Source: Desmodus rotundus
Taxonomy: Eukaryota; Chordata; Mammalia; Chiroptera; Phyllostomidae
Length of the DNA stretch: 64,000 nt
Reading direction: 5' to 3'
NCBI RefSeq assembly: GCF_022682495.2
Contig: NC_071396.1
Span: forward strand, 60,095,159-60,159,158
Each line of letters opens with the position of its first letter. Within the stretch, counting starts at the first letter, position 1. The position numbers and the translations under genes are program-made. Shown here in pieces: positions 1-11,779 of the stretch. The notes beneath the pieces are model-generated. The model saw only the letters and a list, made by a program, of their open reading frames with translations, did no database searches and had not been told where the DNA came from.

Positions 1-79
1 ACTAGAAGTCCAAGTCAGTCAGTTTTAGTTCTCAAACTGTCATATACCTGGTATACCTGGTTGAATAAGTGATCATTCT

Positions 80-760
80 CTGCCACACCTGCCTCTCCTA
101 TGCCACCTCATTTAGTGATACCAGCATCTCTCCAGTTACTCCAGCAAGAAACTTCGGGTTCCTCCCACTTTACCCTCACAGCTTGGACTTGTTTGTCTGT
201 CACAGATCCCTGTCTCCAGGTTGCCCTCCTTCCATCCCACTGAAATCACCCCTTTGCTTAAGTACTTTAATTGCTTTTTGAACTTTTAAAATGCGAATGT
301 ATTTATTATTATATAATTGGAAATAAACAACCAATGAACAACCTTTGCTGATGCTCCATAGCCTGGATTTTTAGGGTGGCATAGAAGGGTGTTTACTTTT
401 GGCATTAATCTGTGTGACTTCACCTCTGACACATAGCCTCCTGTCCTGTCACTTCTGGCCACTTGCTGTTCCCTGGATACCAGCTGCTTTCAGGCCTGTG
501 TGCGTTTTTGTGTACTGTTCTCTCTTTAGGTTTCCATTTCTCCAAAATCTTTGCACTTTTCTCAACTCCACTTGAAATGTTACCACCTTTAAGCCACGCC
601 CACTATGGTCTTTTGGTTAATGTTTTGTGAAGACTTCTATTTCTATGATGATGCTTATCACACTGCATTATTATTTTGCATGTTTGTTCTGTTGATGGGA
701 AAGCTCCATAGAGGGTAGTAACTAGTTTGATTGTGGTGACTGGTACTTTGTAGTGTTGGT
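80..760 (+). repeat. L2-like LINE remnant in TXNRD3 intron
   Basis: The stretch resembles the 3' part of an L2 element in sense orientation: a pyrimidine-rich segment with a 'ttgctgttccctgga' type motif near 470, then 'atcacactgcattatta' and a 'gggaaagctccatagagggtag' like tail near 650-720. It is old and diverged, and was identified by recognition only. It fills the intron left of the first exon in the window. Open reading there is chance. Confidence 0.45.
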
Positions 761-792
761 CGAAAAGTGAAGTTTACTTTTCTTTTTTCAAG

Positions 793-908
793 GCAACCAA
801 TAGAAAAGGACAGGAAACTTACCATACTGCTGCAAAATTTGTCATAGCAACAGGTGAAAGGCCACGGTATTTAGGAATCCAAGGAGATAAAGAATACTGT
901 ATTACTAG
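793..908 (+). CDS. TXNRD3: TXNRD3 exon: end of the first FAD-binding segment
   Basis: The exon opens after a pyrimidine tract and AG at 791-792 and closes before gtaaga at 909. It encodes 38 residues plus two bases of a Ser codon, starting ATNRKGQ and containing [11 protein letters not shown]. The ATGxxP box is the conserved pyridine nucleotide-disulfide oxidoreductase motif that follows the N-terminal FAD segment. The exon begins in phase 0 and ends two bases into a codon. The redox-active CVNVGC disulfide lies in an upstream exon outside the window. Confidence 0.93.
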
Positions 909-1445
909 GTAAGATTAAATAGGCCATTTTAACTGTGGATTGTATTATGATTATGTGTTTCCTGTCTTATTTCACAAAGATTTGAATTGATAAATAAGGT
1001 ATATACAAGGCAAGAAGCTACATAGTTAATGTAATGGAGCAAAGAGGAAATAAAGTTAGGTAAATAATAAGGTCAAATTTACTCACAAAAATGTGCTATA
1101 TATTTCTAGATAATTGCTCTGGGAATTTGGCTCTAACCTTCATGGAGGCCAAAGAGAAGAAGCAAATATAATTAGCTTTAGGTTTTAGTGTCTAATATAA
1201 TTACAATGAACCAGCTCATCAGGAGAATCATGGCTGGCTATTCCTAAAGAGAACAATGTATAATGTAGTCCAATGACTTTCAAGCTTTCTTTGACCAGAT
1301 ACACATTAAGAAATATATTTTTCATTATGCTGTTATTCAAGTGAACACACACACACCCACATCCAAAACAAAATAATATTTCTTCTTATCACATATAAGT
1401 TAGTCTAATATTTTCTATTCTGTTTTTTAAAAAACACTTTGCTTG

Positions 1446-1731
1446 TTCCCTGGCCAGTGTGGCTTGGTTGGTTAGAGCATTGTCCCATACAACAAAAGGT
1501 TGTGGGTTTGATTCCTGGTCAGGGCACATATGTAGGTTGCAGGTTCAGTCCCCAGATGGGGCACGTACAGGAGGCAACCACTCTATGTTTCTCTCTCACA
1601 TCGATGTTTCTTTTCTCTCTCTTTCCCCCCTGCCTACTCTCTCCCTCCCTCCCTCCCCATCCCCCCTTCCTCTCTCTCTAAAAGCAATGAACAAAATGTC
1701 CTTGGGTGAGGGTAAAAAACACACACAAAAA
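1446..1731 (+). mobile_element. Ves-type tRNA-derived SINE
   Basis: The element opens ccctggccagtgtggcttgg, has an A-box-like tRNA start, the B-box-like ggtttgattcc at 1505-1515, the 'gtcagggcacat' segment, 'gaggcaaccac', the C/T-rich run and an A-rich end. Flanking copies of ACTTTGCTTG (ending at 1445 and 1742) mark the target duplication. Ves SINEs are bat-specific and use L1 machinery. It is diverged and carries an extra A-rich tail segment. Confidence 0.9.
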
Positions 1732-1917
1732 AACTTTGCTTGCAATCCACTGATTTGGTTTTTAAAAAACTGAGGTATACTTCTTCCTTCACAGGAGAAA
1801 CTAGTACAAACTCCAAAAGGCTATTTCTTTTAGTGTTTCTTCATTCAAGCCCTAAATTATAATTCAGCCAACAAAAGACCATTGAAACCAGTAACTCATT
1901 TCATTTTTATTGCCTAG

Positions 1918-2247
<330 letters not shown>

Positions 2248-2559
2248 TAATTTCATTGAGTAAATTGGTCTGTACTCAGTAGGAAACCTTAAAGATAGTG
2301 TTCCGACCCCAACTGTATAAAACTGGCCCCCATTTGTCCTTGTCTTCTCCTCTGATAGGAAAGGGTCCTTGCTCCTCTCAGGCTAGATTCCCTCTTCTCT
2401 CACTGTTCCTCGCCTTCTCTCACCTTTTCAGGGACTTCCCATCTTCAGGGTCTTTCTTTCTCCTCTATCATGCCCTTCACTGTCATTCATCTTTAAATAA
2501 ATAAGCCCTTCCACCCCTCTCTGTTTTTCTGGCTGGGTCTCCATTTTTCTTTTTCCCCT

Positions 2560-3250
2560 TAGGAGAAAGCTATCCATGTTTCTTCTCATTTCTTACCTCA
2601 TTTCCCACTGCCTCAGACTCTCAGCTACTTCTTCCTTCCCTGCCACTCCTTTGAAACTGCTTGTCAGGTTCTGCTGTCAAAGCCAATGGTTACATTTCTA
2701 TCCTATCTTACTGGGCCTCTGGCAGCAGTTGGTGAAATTGACATTCTTTCCATTTGAAACCCACTCCTTTCTCTACTTCTCTGGCCCCACAGCCTGTGGT
2801 TCCACATATACTCAACTTGTAAATATCAGAATACCTGGTCCCTCCTCCCTTTTCAATTCTCTGCCCTTTATACCTAGGCAGCTTTAGTCCCACATGTTGT
2901 TATCTTAATGCTAATGGCTCTCAGATATATATATCCTGCTCAGGCATCTCTCCTGAACTCCACACTCATTTGGACAGCTGCCTACTAGATATCTCCACTT
3001 GAATTCCTCATAAGCATTTCAAATTTAACAAGACAAATATGAAACTTGATTTTTTGCCTAAGTATATTCCCCTGCTAATCTTTCTGTCCTGTGTATTCAC
3101 TAAATGATACTACAGTCCACACAATTTATTAAACCAACACCTTAGTAAGCATCCCTTCATTCTTCCTTTTATGCTACCTCCAACTAATCCATTGACTTAG
3201 TTCTACCTCCAAAATGTATCTTGTGACAGTCCTCTTTTCTCTGTCTCTCT
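2560..3250 (+). repeat. L2-like LINE fragment
   Basis: The pyrimidine-rich text, with 'ctgaactccacactcatttg' near 2955 and 'ctgcctactagatatctcca' followed by 'catttcaaatttaacaaga', matches the L2 ORF2 segment as I remember it, in sense orientation. It is strongly diverged. Short open frames here are chance. Confidence 0.5.
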
Positions 3251-3376
3251 CTGTTTAGTCCAAAAACCTAAATGCACACACATACACACACATATTGACC
3301 CTCACATGCACATCCTAGAACCCATTAATTTTCTGTCCCCTTTAGATAGAATCATTACATTGTTTATCCTTACTAG

Positions 3377-3469
3377 GTTCAACAGTTGGAGAAAGGTTCA
3401 CCTGGAAAGCTGAAAGTAGTGGCTAAATCCACTGAAGGACCAGAAACTATTGAAGGAGTGTATAACACA
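3377..3469 (+). CDS. TXNRD3: TXNRD3 exon: NADPH domain, 31 codons
   Basis: The exon lies between AG at 3375-3376 and gtaagt at 3470. It encodes [19 protein letters not shown] and on to EGVYNT, entirely in phase 0. It belongs to the NADPH-binding domain, where TXNRD3 reads [12 protein letters not shown] and TXNRD1 differs. It precedes the 8.3 kb intron that has taken in most of the left-hand mobile elements. Confidence 0.93.
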
Positions 3470-3769
3470 GTAAGTTTTTATTTAGAAGCAAGAAATGGTT
3501 GAACACACTCATAAGTTAGCACAGAAGACACTTATGGTGAAATTATACCAGGCTTAACTATTTTTTGGATTCTTTGTAAGAGTATAGTAAATGTGGGAGG
3601 TAGTTGGTCTGTTGACATTTATAATGGTACGTGAAGGATACCACGGTAAAATGCATGTATATGTGTAACTACACATAGAACAAAATCTAGAAGCAGATAT
3701 ACCTGACTGTTGTGAATACTTAGTTCACGGGCATTAGATATCTTACACATTTCTGCATTTAAATATTTT

Positions 3770-4210
3770 TGTAATAAATACTGAATCATTTTATATTTAT
3801 ATATTATGTATTTTTATTTAAAAATTTATTTTGTATTTTCAAAAATATGTTTTTGAAATATATTTTTATTTTTAAAAAACAATATTTAAAATATCCAAAT
3901 AGTGTCATGGACTGTTTTGGATGGCAACAATTCTAATTTAAATTTATGATATTTGGATGTTAACATTTCTTTTGTAAGCTGTAGTTTATAGTTTTAACAT
4001 AAATTATATATTTATGTTTATATACTCTAAAACATATGGATATTTTTAGTTAAAAAAAGGAATGATGTAGAGTCTAGTCAAAAATATATTAAAATATAAC
4101 ATTTATTTGATAATTTATATTTAGATTAATTTGAATTTCCTACTGTTTTCTACTGTTTTCCTCATTTCTACTTTTCTACTGTTTCCTCTTTTCTACTGTT
4201 TTCCTCATTA
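3770..4210. repeat. AT-rich intron stretch ending in TTTCTACTGTTTTCC tandem units
   Basis: 3775-4130 is about 80% A+T with many ATATTT/AAAATA words. At 4139-4206 a unit close to TTCTACTGTTTTCCTCA repeats about four times with small changes. No coding sequence or recognised element. Confidence 0.6.
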
Positions 4211-4221
4211 CTTATTTTTCT

Positions 4222-4730
4222 TGCATAAGTGTACTTACTAGCTGGGACCTCCAGTAGAGTGTTAACCAGAAATGGTGGTGGTAGCCATTCTTGTCCTGTT
4301 CTCAATACTGAAGGAAAGTTTTTAGTGTTTCATTATTTAAGAATAATTTTTCTGTAGGGTTTTTATAGATATTCTTAATCAAGTTAAAGAAATTCTTTTC
4401 TATTTTCTGTTTGCTAAGGGTTTTTGGTTATGGGGGGTTTTGTTGTTTTTTTAAAAATCATGAGTGTATGAGTTCAGTTGTAACAGTTCCTTTTGTAGCT
4501 GATGGCAATCAAAATTTTTTCTTAATTTGTAAATATGTTGAGTTGCATTGCTTTTCTAATCTTCAATCCAATTTTTACTCCTGATATAAACCTAACTTGG
4601 TAAAGGTCCTACTTATATATTGTTGGGTTTGTTTATTTAGAACTTTTACATTATATTCATGAATCATACTGGCTTATAATTTCCTTTCACATATTGAACT
4701 TGTCAGATTTTGGTATCAAGTTTATTCTAA
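4222..4730 (-). mobile_element. Old L1 ORF2 fragment, left part
   Basis: Antisense text matches the reverse transcriptase region of mammalian L1 (for example 'gtgttaaccagaaatggtgg', 'cattcttgtcctgttctcaa', and the 'aacttggtaaaggtcc' segment). It stops at CTAA 4727-4730, where an LTR begins, and resumes at about 5692. Confidence 0.75.
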
Positions 4731-5644
4731 TGTAATGGGGTGCAGTGTAGGGGTCCCTGAAAATAGCAGAGCATATTCCCAATAAACTTGGATTGGGGAA
4801 GGAGAAGTGGACAAATGGCAGTTGAGGTACTTTGTATAACAATGACAATTTAATAGTTGTGCTGTCGCCCAGGGCAAAAGGTATACATGACTTTAAGGGC
4901 CTATCCTGACTGGTGACATAGCCAGGGGAGGTGGATGCCCACTCCTGATGCCCCTTTGTCGCAGGGAACTCTTGCCCTGGCTAAAGATGGCAGCTGAAAG
5001 AAGGTAAAAGAAAAAGAGGAACTGGCAAAAGTAGCACATCATAGGAGGGGCTGAATATGAGGTCATATAAGAGCTCCAGGTCAAGCATTTAAGTGAGGGC
5101 TGAAAGAGAGGAGGAAGAAGCTGTGCAGGAGGAAAGGGTGTAAGGAGAGAGCTGATGGAGCTGTGTGAGGACCTCCCTAACCAAGCACATATTTGTGGGA
5201 GATGCTTGGAGCTGAATAGAACTGTGACCAGGAATGCTGAGCTGCAGACTTCTGCTTCTCTGAAGGACACATGGAGAAGCCACTCTTTTGGGACATGTGC
5301 CTCCCTGGACTCCACCATGATCCAGTGTAACATGGCACATGTTTCCCTGAACCACTACATGGAGACTGAAAACAACATACCCCAGATTCTGAAGGAGAGA
5401 GCTTCTGCAAGAGGATGGCCATTCTGAAACCTATAAGAGCACCTTCCAGAGGGGATGGAGACCTGTTTGCACAGCTGGCTTAAGAATAGATAAGGATATG
5501 GGAGACTCCTGGCATGGTTTTGGTTATATCCTGGTGGGGAGCAAGGGAAGTTCTGGGTCTTGTGGGAGATCTGGGCTCTGAGCAGGAGTGCTTTCAGCCC
5601 CTCAAGGTTGGAATCCTGTAAATAAAAATCTGTTTCCTTCAACA
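4731..5644 (+). mobile_element. Solo or partial ERV LTR, probably class I
   Basis: The segment splits an old L1 ORF2. It starts TGTAATGG and ends TTCAACA, giving TG...CA termini flanked by the same four bases, CTAA (4727-4730 and 5645-5648). An AATAAA at 5621-5626 lies just before the end, as expected for the R region of a + strand LTR. A 4-base duplication fits gamma-type (class I) ERVs. About 45 unexplained bases follow before L1 resumes and may be leftover internal sequence. No protein-coding remnant was recognised. Overlapping open frames on both strands are chance. Confidence 0.5.
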
Positions 5645-5691
5645 CTAATTGTTGGGTCAGGCATCAAGGTGCCATATGGATGAGCCCCAGT

Positions 5692-6000
5692 TTGCTTGGT
5701 TACACTTACTCATGAAAGGAGTTTGGAATATGTTTCCTCTTTTTCTTTCCTCTGGGAGCATTTATGAGTATTGGAACATTCTTTGTATGTTTGATAGAAT
5801 TCACTGCTACAACCATCTGAGTCTAGAATTTTCTATGGTATTTCACCAATTCATTTTTTTAACAGTCAAAGGACATTTAAGGCTTTCTATTTTTTTATGA
5901 GTTATTTTAGATTAATATATTTTTCTAGGAATAAGTCCATTTTATCTAAGTTACCAAATATATTGGTATAAAGTTGTTCACAATATCTAAATTAGTAAAT
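5692..6000 (-). mobile_element. Old L1 ORF2 fragment, right part
   Basis: L1 ORF2 antisense homology resumes at 'ctcatgaaaggagtttggaa' and runs to about 6000 ('ggaataagtccattttatct', 'ttggtataaagttgttcaca'). It pairs with the fragment ending at 4730. Confidence 0.7.
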
Positions 6001-6708
6001 TGTTTAATTTTGTAATGAGGTATAATTTACATGTATAATGCACAGGTCTTAGATGTAAAGTTCAGTCATTTTGACAAATGCACATGTTCATGTAATCCAC
6101 ACTCCTTTGAAGGTAACAAAAACACATCTATGATTTTAGTAAGCTCTTGTGTCCCTTCTCACTTCCTGACCCCAAGCAACCCTATTTTGATTCTGTCACG
6201 ATAGACTAGTTTTGCCTATTTAAGCATCACAGAAATGGAACCATATGGTAGGTACTCCTTGATATCTGGCTTCTTTTATTCAGAATAATGTTTTTAGGAT
6301 TCATCTATGTTGTTGTGTGTATCAGTAATTCTTTTTATTGTATGAATTGTATGAATATACAGTTGTATGCATACCATAGTTTATTCATTTTCTTGTGGAT
6401 GGACACTTATGCTGTTACCAGCATGGGCTAATAATTGTCACTTAAACTCCTATGAAAATTTCAGGTATAAGGCCTTTTGTGGACATATATTTTCATTTCT
6501 CATAGGTAAGTAAATACCTAAGGGTGAAACTGCATGGTCCTAGGATAGTTTCTATGTTTAATTTTTTGAGAAAATGCCAAATACCTGTGAATGATTACAT
6601 CATTTTATATTTCCACCACCCATGCATGAGAGTTTTGGTTGTTCCATGTCCTCACCAATATTTGGGGTTTGTTGGCTTTTCATTTTAGCCATTCTAATAT
6701 GTGTAATG

Positions 6709-7087
6709 CACAGGTGGCAAACCCAAGGCTGGCAGGCCAAATCCGGCCCTCCACCTTGTTTCTACCTGGCAGCAGCGCCAAGCTCTGGCTTAAATATTAA
6801 GGAGTAGTTCCATTCATACAGTCCTAAAATTACCGTATTTTTCAGACTATAAGATGCACCTAGGTTTTAGAGGAGGAAAATAAGAAAAAAAAAAAAAAAA
6901 CCGCTCCACCGCCCCTCCCCCTGCAGAGGGAGCCAGGTAAGCTACATTTGGACTATAAGATGCACCCCAATTTTCCTCCCAAATTTGGGGGGTGCATCTT
7001 ATAGTCCGAAAAATACAGTATATTTGGCCCTTTGAAGGCAACTGCGAGGCTCATGTGGCCCCAGTGAAAATGAGTTTGACACCCCTG
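6709..7087. mobile_element. hAT MITE carrying an internal insertion
   Basis: Ends are CACAGGTGGCAAAC on the left and GTTTGACACCCCTG on the right, imperfect 14-base inverted repeats (11 of 14). Flanks gtgtaatg (6701-6708) and atgtagtg (7088-7095) are a decayed 8-base duplication, as expected for hAT. The element interrupts the old L1. Without its 186-base insert it is about 190 bases, like the second copy at 28261-28469. Confidence 0.8.
6833..7018. mobile_element. Mariner-like MITE inside the hAT MITE
   Basis: The element has 28-base terminal inverted repeats with two mismatches (left starts CCGTATTTTTCAGACTATAA, right ends GTCCGAAAAATACAG) and TA on both sides (6831-6832, 7019-7020). TA duplication fits the Tc1/mariner superfamily. 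The middle holds a poly(A) run and C-rich text with no coding capacity. The empty site can be read in the second hAT copy near 28400. Confidence 0.82.
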
Positions 7088-7240
7088 ATGTAGTGGTATC
7101 TTACTATGGTTTTAAGTTGCATCTTCCTGATGACTAACAATGTGGAACATATTTTTCTGTTTTAATGGTCATTTATATATTTTCCCTTATTAAGTGTCTG
7201 AGTCTTTGGCTTATTGCCTGTTAGGTTAAGTTTTATTCTT

Positions 7241-9256
7241 TTTTCCCCCTTTTTATTTATTTATTTTAATATATTTATTGATTATGCTATTACAGTTGTC
7301 CCATTTCCCCCCCTCTACTCCATCCTGCTCACCCCCTCCCTCCCACATTCCCCCCCTATAGTTCATGTCCATGGGTCATACTTATAAGTTCTTTGGCTTC
7401 TACATTTCCTACACTATTCTTACCCTCCCCCTATTTTCCACCTATCATTTATGCTACTTATTCTCTGTACCTTTCCCTCCTCTCTCCCCCTCCCACTCCC
7501 CTATTGATAACCCTCCATGTGATCTCTGTTTCAGTGGTTCTGTTCCTTAGGTTCTGTTCCTTGTTTGCTTAGCTTGTTTTTGTTTTTGTTTTAGGTGTGG
7601 TTGGTAATAACTGTGAGTTTGCTGTCATTTTTATTATTCATATTTTTTTATCTTCTTTTTCTTAGATAAGTCCCTTTAACATTTCCTATAATAAGGGCTT
7701 GGTGATGATGAACTCCTTTAACTTGACCTTATCTGAGAAGCACTTTATCTGCCCTTCCATTCTAAATGATAGCGTTGCTGGATACAATAATCTTGGATGT
7801 AGGTCTTGCCTTTCATGACTTGGAATACTTCTTGCCAGCCCCTTCTTGCCTGTAAGGTTTCTTTTGAGAAATCAGCTGATAGTCTTATGCGAACTCCTTT
7901 GTAGGAAACTGTCTCCTTTTCTCTTGCTGCTTTTAGGATTCTTTCCTTATCTTTAATCTTGGGTAATGTAATTATGATGTGCCTTGGTGTGTTCCTCCTT
8001 GGGTCCAGCTTCTTTGGGACTCTCTGAGCTTCCTGGACTTCCTGGAAGTCTATTTCCTTTGCCAGATGAGGGAAGTTCTCCTTCATTATTTGTTCAAATA
8101 AATTTTCAATTTTTTGTTCTTCCTCTTCTTCTTCTTCTGGCACCCCTATAATTCAGATGTTGGAACGTTTCAAGATGTCTTGGAGGTTCCTAAGCCTCTC
8201 CTCATTTTTCTGAATTCTTGTTTCTTCTTTCTTTTCTGGTTGGATATTTCTTTCTTCCTTCTGGTCCACACTGTTGATTTGAGTCCCAGCTTCCTTCGCA
8301 TCACTATTGGTTCCCTGTACATTTTCCTTTGTTTCTCTTAGCATAGCCTTCTTTTTTTAATATAATTTGCGACCAAATTCAACCAATTCTGTGAGCATCC
8401 TTATTACCAGAGTTTTGAACTGTGCATCTGATAGGTTACTCTCTGTTCGCTGCTTAGTTGAATTATTTCTGGAGCTTTAAAGTGTTCTGTCATTTGGGCC
8501 ATTTTTTTTTTTTTTGTCTTGGCGCGTCCGTTACAAAAAGAGCTTTAGGTGTTCCCCAGGGCAGGGTAATGCTGGTCTCTGCCCCTGACGCTGTCGTGGG
8601 GGAGGGGCTGAGAGGGAGCAATGGCACTTGCTGCATTCTCCAGTGGATTTCAGTCACTCCCTGTGCTACCCACAATCAAATTGGGCCCCTCTGGTGCTGG
8701 TTTCTGAGTGTGTGGGCTTGTGCACACTCTAGGCCCCTGTGGGTCTCTCCAGTGAACTCTCCTGTGAGGCTGGGAGTCTCTCCTGCTGCTGCCCCAACCC
8801 CCACGGGCATTTTCAATCAGAGGTTTGAGGCTTTATTTCCCTGCGCTGGAACCCTGGGTTACTAGGTCTGCTTCACTTCCTGCTGTTCCTCCCAGTTTAT
8901 CTATGCGCGAATGTGGGGTTGTGGGGTGCTACCCACCACACTGCCTGCCCCGTTCTCCGCCACTCTGAGTCCAGACCTCTCGGTTTATCTGTGTGTCAGT
9001 GTAGGGCCACAGGGTCTGCTAGTGGTCAGACTGCCTGCCCTGTTCGTCCCACACTCCGCCAGTCTGGGTCCTGCCACGGCAACAGGAGTCCTCTCCGCCC
9101 TGGCTGCCCATCTCTGCCCCTCCTACCGGTCTGGCTGAATGTTTATTTTTTATTTCCTTGGTGTCGGACTTCCTTGCCGTTCAATTCTCTGTCAGTTCTG
9201 GTTGTGCGAGGAGGCGCAGTGTGTCTACCTACGCCTCCATCTTGGTTCTCCAGCCG
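7241..9256 (-). mobile_element. HAL1 half-LINE, copy 1, near full length
   Basis: The 2.0 kb element is flanked by AAGTTTTATTCTT at 7228-7240 and 9257-9269. In sense direction (- strand) it has a 5' end with CAAGATGGAGGCG (YY1-like), a GC-rich 5'UTR, an L1-ORF1-like frame, a 3'UTR and an A-rich tail; there is no ORF2. HAL1 elements are L1 derivatives that keep only ORF1 and rely on L1 reverse transcriptase. It sits inside the old L1. Confidence 0.88.
7745..8344 (-). pseudogene. HAL1 copy 1 ORF1 remnant with in-frame TGA
   Basis: Two blocks in one frame, 8344-8156 (63 codons, coiled-coil-like, rich in Glu/Lys/Gln) and 8152-7745, are separated by TGA at 8153-8155. The second block reads IIGVPEEEEEEEQ, then KENFPHLAKEIDFQEVQEAQ and RHIIITLPKIKDKERIL, which match the RRM and C-terminal domain of L1 ORF1p (an RNA-binding trimer). 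The TGA replaces the Arg of the NIRIIG stretch in intact L1 ORF1. Confidence 0.85.
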
Positions 9257-10936
9257 AAGTTTTATTCTTGAATTTCAGAAGTTCTGTATACATTTGGATA
9301 TATTCTTTTCTTCAGATATATGTATTGTGAATATTTTCTTCCCATCTGTGACTTGCCTATTTATTGTTATGGCATCTTTTGATCAGCAATAGTTTTAAAA
9401 TTTTTATGAAATTAATTAATTAACTTTTTGTTTTATGGTTAATGCTTTCTCTGTGCTCTAAGAAATATTTTCTTGTCTAAAGGTTATGACGATATTCTGT
9501 ATTTTTTGAAGCTTTATAATTTTATCTTTTATATTTAGGTTTGTGATCCATCTTTAATTAATTTTTGTTTATGGTGTGGGGTAGGAATTGAGGTATTTTT
9601 TCTTCTATATGGGTACCTAGTAACATTTGTTGAAAAGACTTCCCTTTCTCCATTAAATTGTTTTGGTGCCTTTGTTGGAATAATTTGACCGATTAGCCAT
9701 CAGTTTATTTCTGCACTCTTTCTTCCATTGATCATTTGTCTCACCACCTTGTTTTGATTATTGAAGCTTGACAATAAATTTCAGACCAGGTACTGTAAGT
9801 CCTCCAATGGACCTTTGCTTAGGTCCTTTACATTTCCATATAAATTTTAAAAACAGCTTGCCATTAAAAAAAAAAAAAAGCCTTCCAGGATTTTGATTGG
9901 GATTGTATTGATTATGTAGATCAGTTTGAAAGAACTGACATCTTAATGATATTAATGTTTCCAATACATGGACATTCTGTATCTTTATGTATTCTTTAGT
10001 TTCGCTCAGCAATATATTATCATTTTGCTGTAGAGGTCTGTGATGTATTTTGCTAAATTTATCTTTAGTATTTTGTATTTTTAAGCTATTGTACATGGTA
10101 TTTAAGATTTTTTAACTTTGAGTTAGTTTGGTAGTGTATATAAAATACAAATGATTTTTGTAAATTTACCTTGTAGATTCTTAGGACTTATGTCTACATA
10201 TGAAACCAGTTTGGTTTCTTCTTTTCAATCTACATCTTTTTATTCCTTTTTCTTGCTTTTTGCACTGGTTAAGACCTCTAGTACAGTGCTGAATGGAAAT
10301 TATGAGTTCGTATCTTCACCTTACTCCAATCTTAGGGGTGATCCTAGGCATTCAGTCTTTTATGACTGCTAGGGTGTAAGCTGTTTTTTTACAGATGACT
10401 TTTATCAGGTTGGGGGAGTTTTCTTTAATTCTTAGTGTGCTGAGGATTTAATTAAAATCCTCAAGGATGTTAAGTTCTCTCAAATACTTTTTCCATGTCT
10501 ACTGGGATGATTATATTATTTTCTCCTTTATTGTTAATATGATGAATTACATTGATTGGTGTTTGCATGTTAAACCAAATTTGTATTTTTGGGATAAACC
10601 TCACTTGGTCGTGATCAGTTATCCTTTTTATATATTGTTGTATTTGATTTGCTAATGTTTTGTTAAGGATTTTACATATATGTTCATGAAGATATAGGCT
10701 TATAATTGTATTTAAATACCCTTGTTTGAGTATGGTGTCAGATGTTTATGCTGGCCTCAATAAAAAGGAGTTGGGAAGGCTCCCTTCTCTTTTGTCTGGA
10801 AGAGTTTGTATACCATTAGTGTTTTTTCTTACTTATGTATTGAATAGACTTTATAAGTAAAGTCATCTGGGTCTGGAGTTATTAACGGGAAGTTTATAAT
10901 TTGTGAATTCAGTTTCCTTAATGAAACTGTATAGGG

Positions 10937-11320
10937 TATATTAGTCAGTGAGGGCTGCCATAACAAAATAGTACAGACTAGGTTGCTTAACAAAGGAAAT
11001 TTAGCTCCTCACAGTTCTGGAGGCCAGAAGTCTGAAACGAAGGTGTCAGCAGATTTAGTGTCTTCTGAGGCCTCTCTCCTTGGCTTGCAGATGGTTGGTT
11101 GACTTCTGTCTATGTCCTCACATGATTGTTTGTCAGTCTGTGCCGTGTGTGTTCTACTATGGACATTAGTCATATTGGATTAGGGCCCACCGTAATGGCC
11201 TCCTTTTACCTTATCTCTTTAAAGGTCCTGTCTCCTATTACAGTCACTTTCTGGGATATTGGCAGTTAGGACTTCAACATATGAATTTGGTAGGGGGGGT
11301 ACATAATTTCAGCACATAAC
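10937..11320 (-). mobile_element. MaLR (MST/MLT1-type) solo LTR
   Basis: Text such as 'gggctgccataacaaaatag', 'cacagttctggaggccagaa', 'ggcctctctccttggcttgc' and 'ggattagggcccacc' is diagnostic for MaLR LTRs in antisense. ATAGG occurs directly at both ends (10931-10935, 11321-11325), fitting the 5-base duplication of ERVL-MaLR. It interrupts old L1 ORF2. No internal retroviral sequence. Confidence 0.85.
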
Positions 11321-11383
11321 ATAGGATTATTCAGATTTATATATAAGTTTGGAAAATCGTGTCTTTCAAGGAGTCTATTTCAG

Positions 11384-11635
11384 GGATGTAACATACAGCA
11401 TGGTGACTAGAGTTAATAATACTGTATTGTACATTTGAAAGTTGCTAAGAGAGTCTATCTTAAAAGTTCTCATCATAAGAAAAAATTTGTAACTGTGTGG
11501 TGACAGATGCTAATTAGACTTGTGGTGATCATTTTCAGTATATACAAATAATGAATCATTATGTTGTATACCTGAAACTAATATGTTGGTTGTATTTCAA
11601 TTGTACCTCAATTAAAATGCATTTTAACCAAAAAA
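11384..11635 (+). mobile_element. L1 3' end, 5'-truncated, with poly(A)
   Basis: L1MA-type 3'UTR ('gtgactagagttaataatac', 'gttgctaagagagtctat', 'gaatcattatgttgtatacc', 'ctgaaactaatatg') ending in an A run. Flanks aaggagtctatttcag (11368-11383) and aaagaatctatttaag (11636-11651) form the target duplication. Inserted into old L1. Confidence 0.85.
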
Positions 11636-11779
11636 AAAGAATCTATTTAAGCTGTCAAATTCATTAGCAGGGAACATTTATAATAGTTACTAGTCTTTTA
11701 CTGTCTGAAGGATCTATAGTGATATTCCTGCTTTCATTCCTAATATTGATAAATTTGTGTTTTTGATCTCCCTCTATAG

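Larger units (their letters stand above)
6003..11765 (-). mobile_element. Ancient L1 (L1M-like), repeatedly interrupted, reaching an exon
   Basis: On the - strand the left end is an L1M-type 3'UTR (6003-6350) followed inward by ORF2 remnants: 6360-6700, 7096-7227, 9270-10930 and 11326-11765. It is broken by a hAT MITE, a HAL1, a MaLR LTR and an L1 3' end, each with its own target duplication. 'cattcctaatattgataaat' at 11737-11756 still matches L1, leaving about 15 bases before the TXNRD3 exon at 11780. ORF2 is full of stops and frameshifts. Confidence 0.8.

Noticed and set aside
4893..5645. Overlapping frames on both strands, up to 146 codons
   Set aside because: All inside an LTR-like element, in three frames at once, with no retroviral protein motif.
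8458..9392. Frames of 135 and 159 codons on the + strand
   Set aside because: Antisense of the HAL1 5'UTR; similar frames recur in the other HAL1 copies at the same place.
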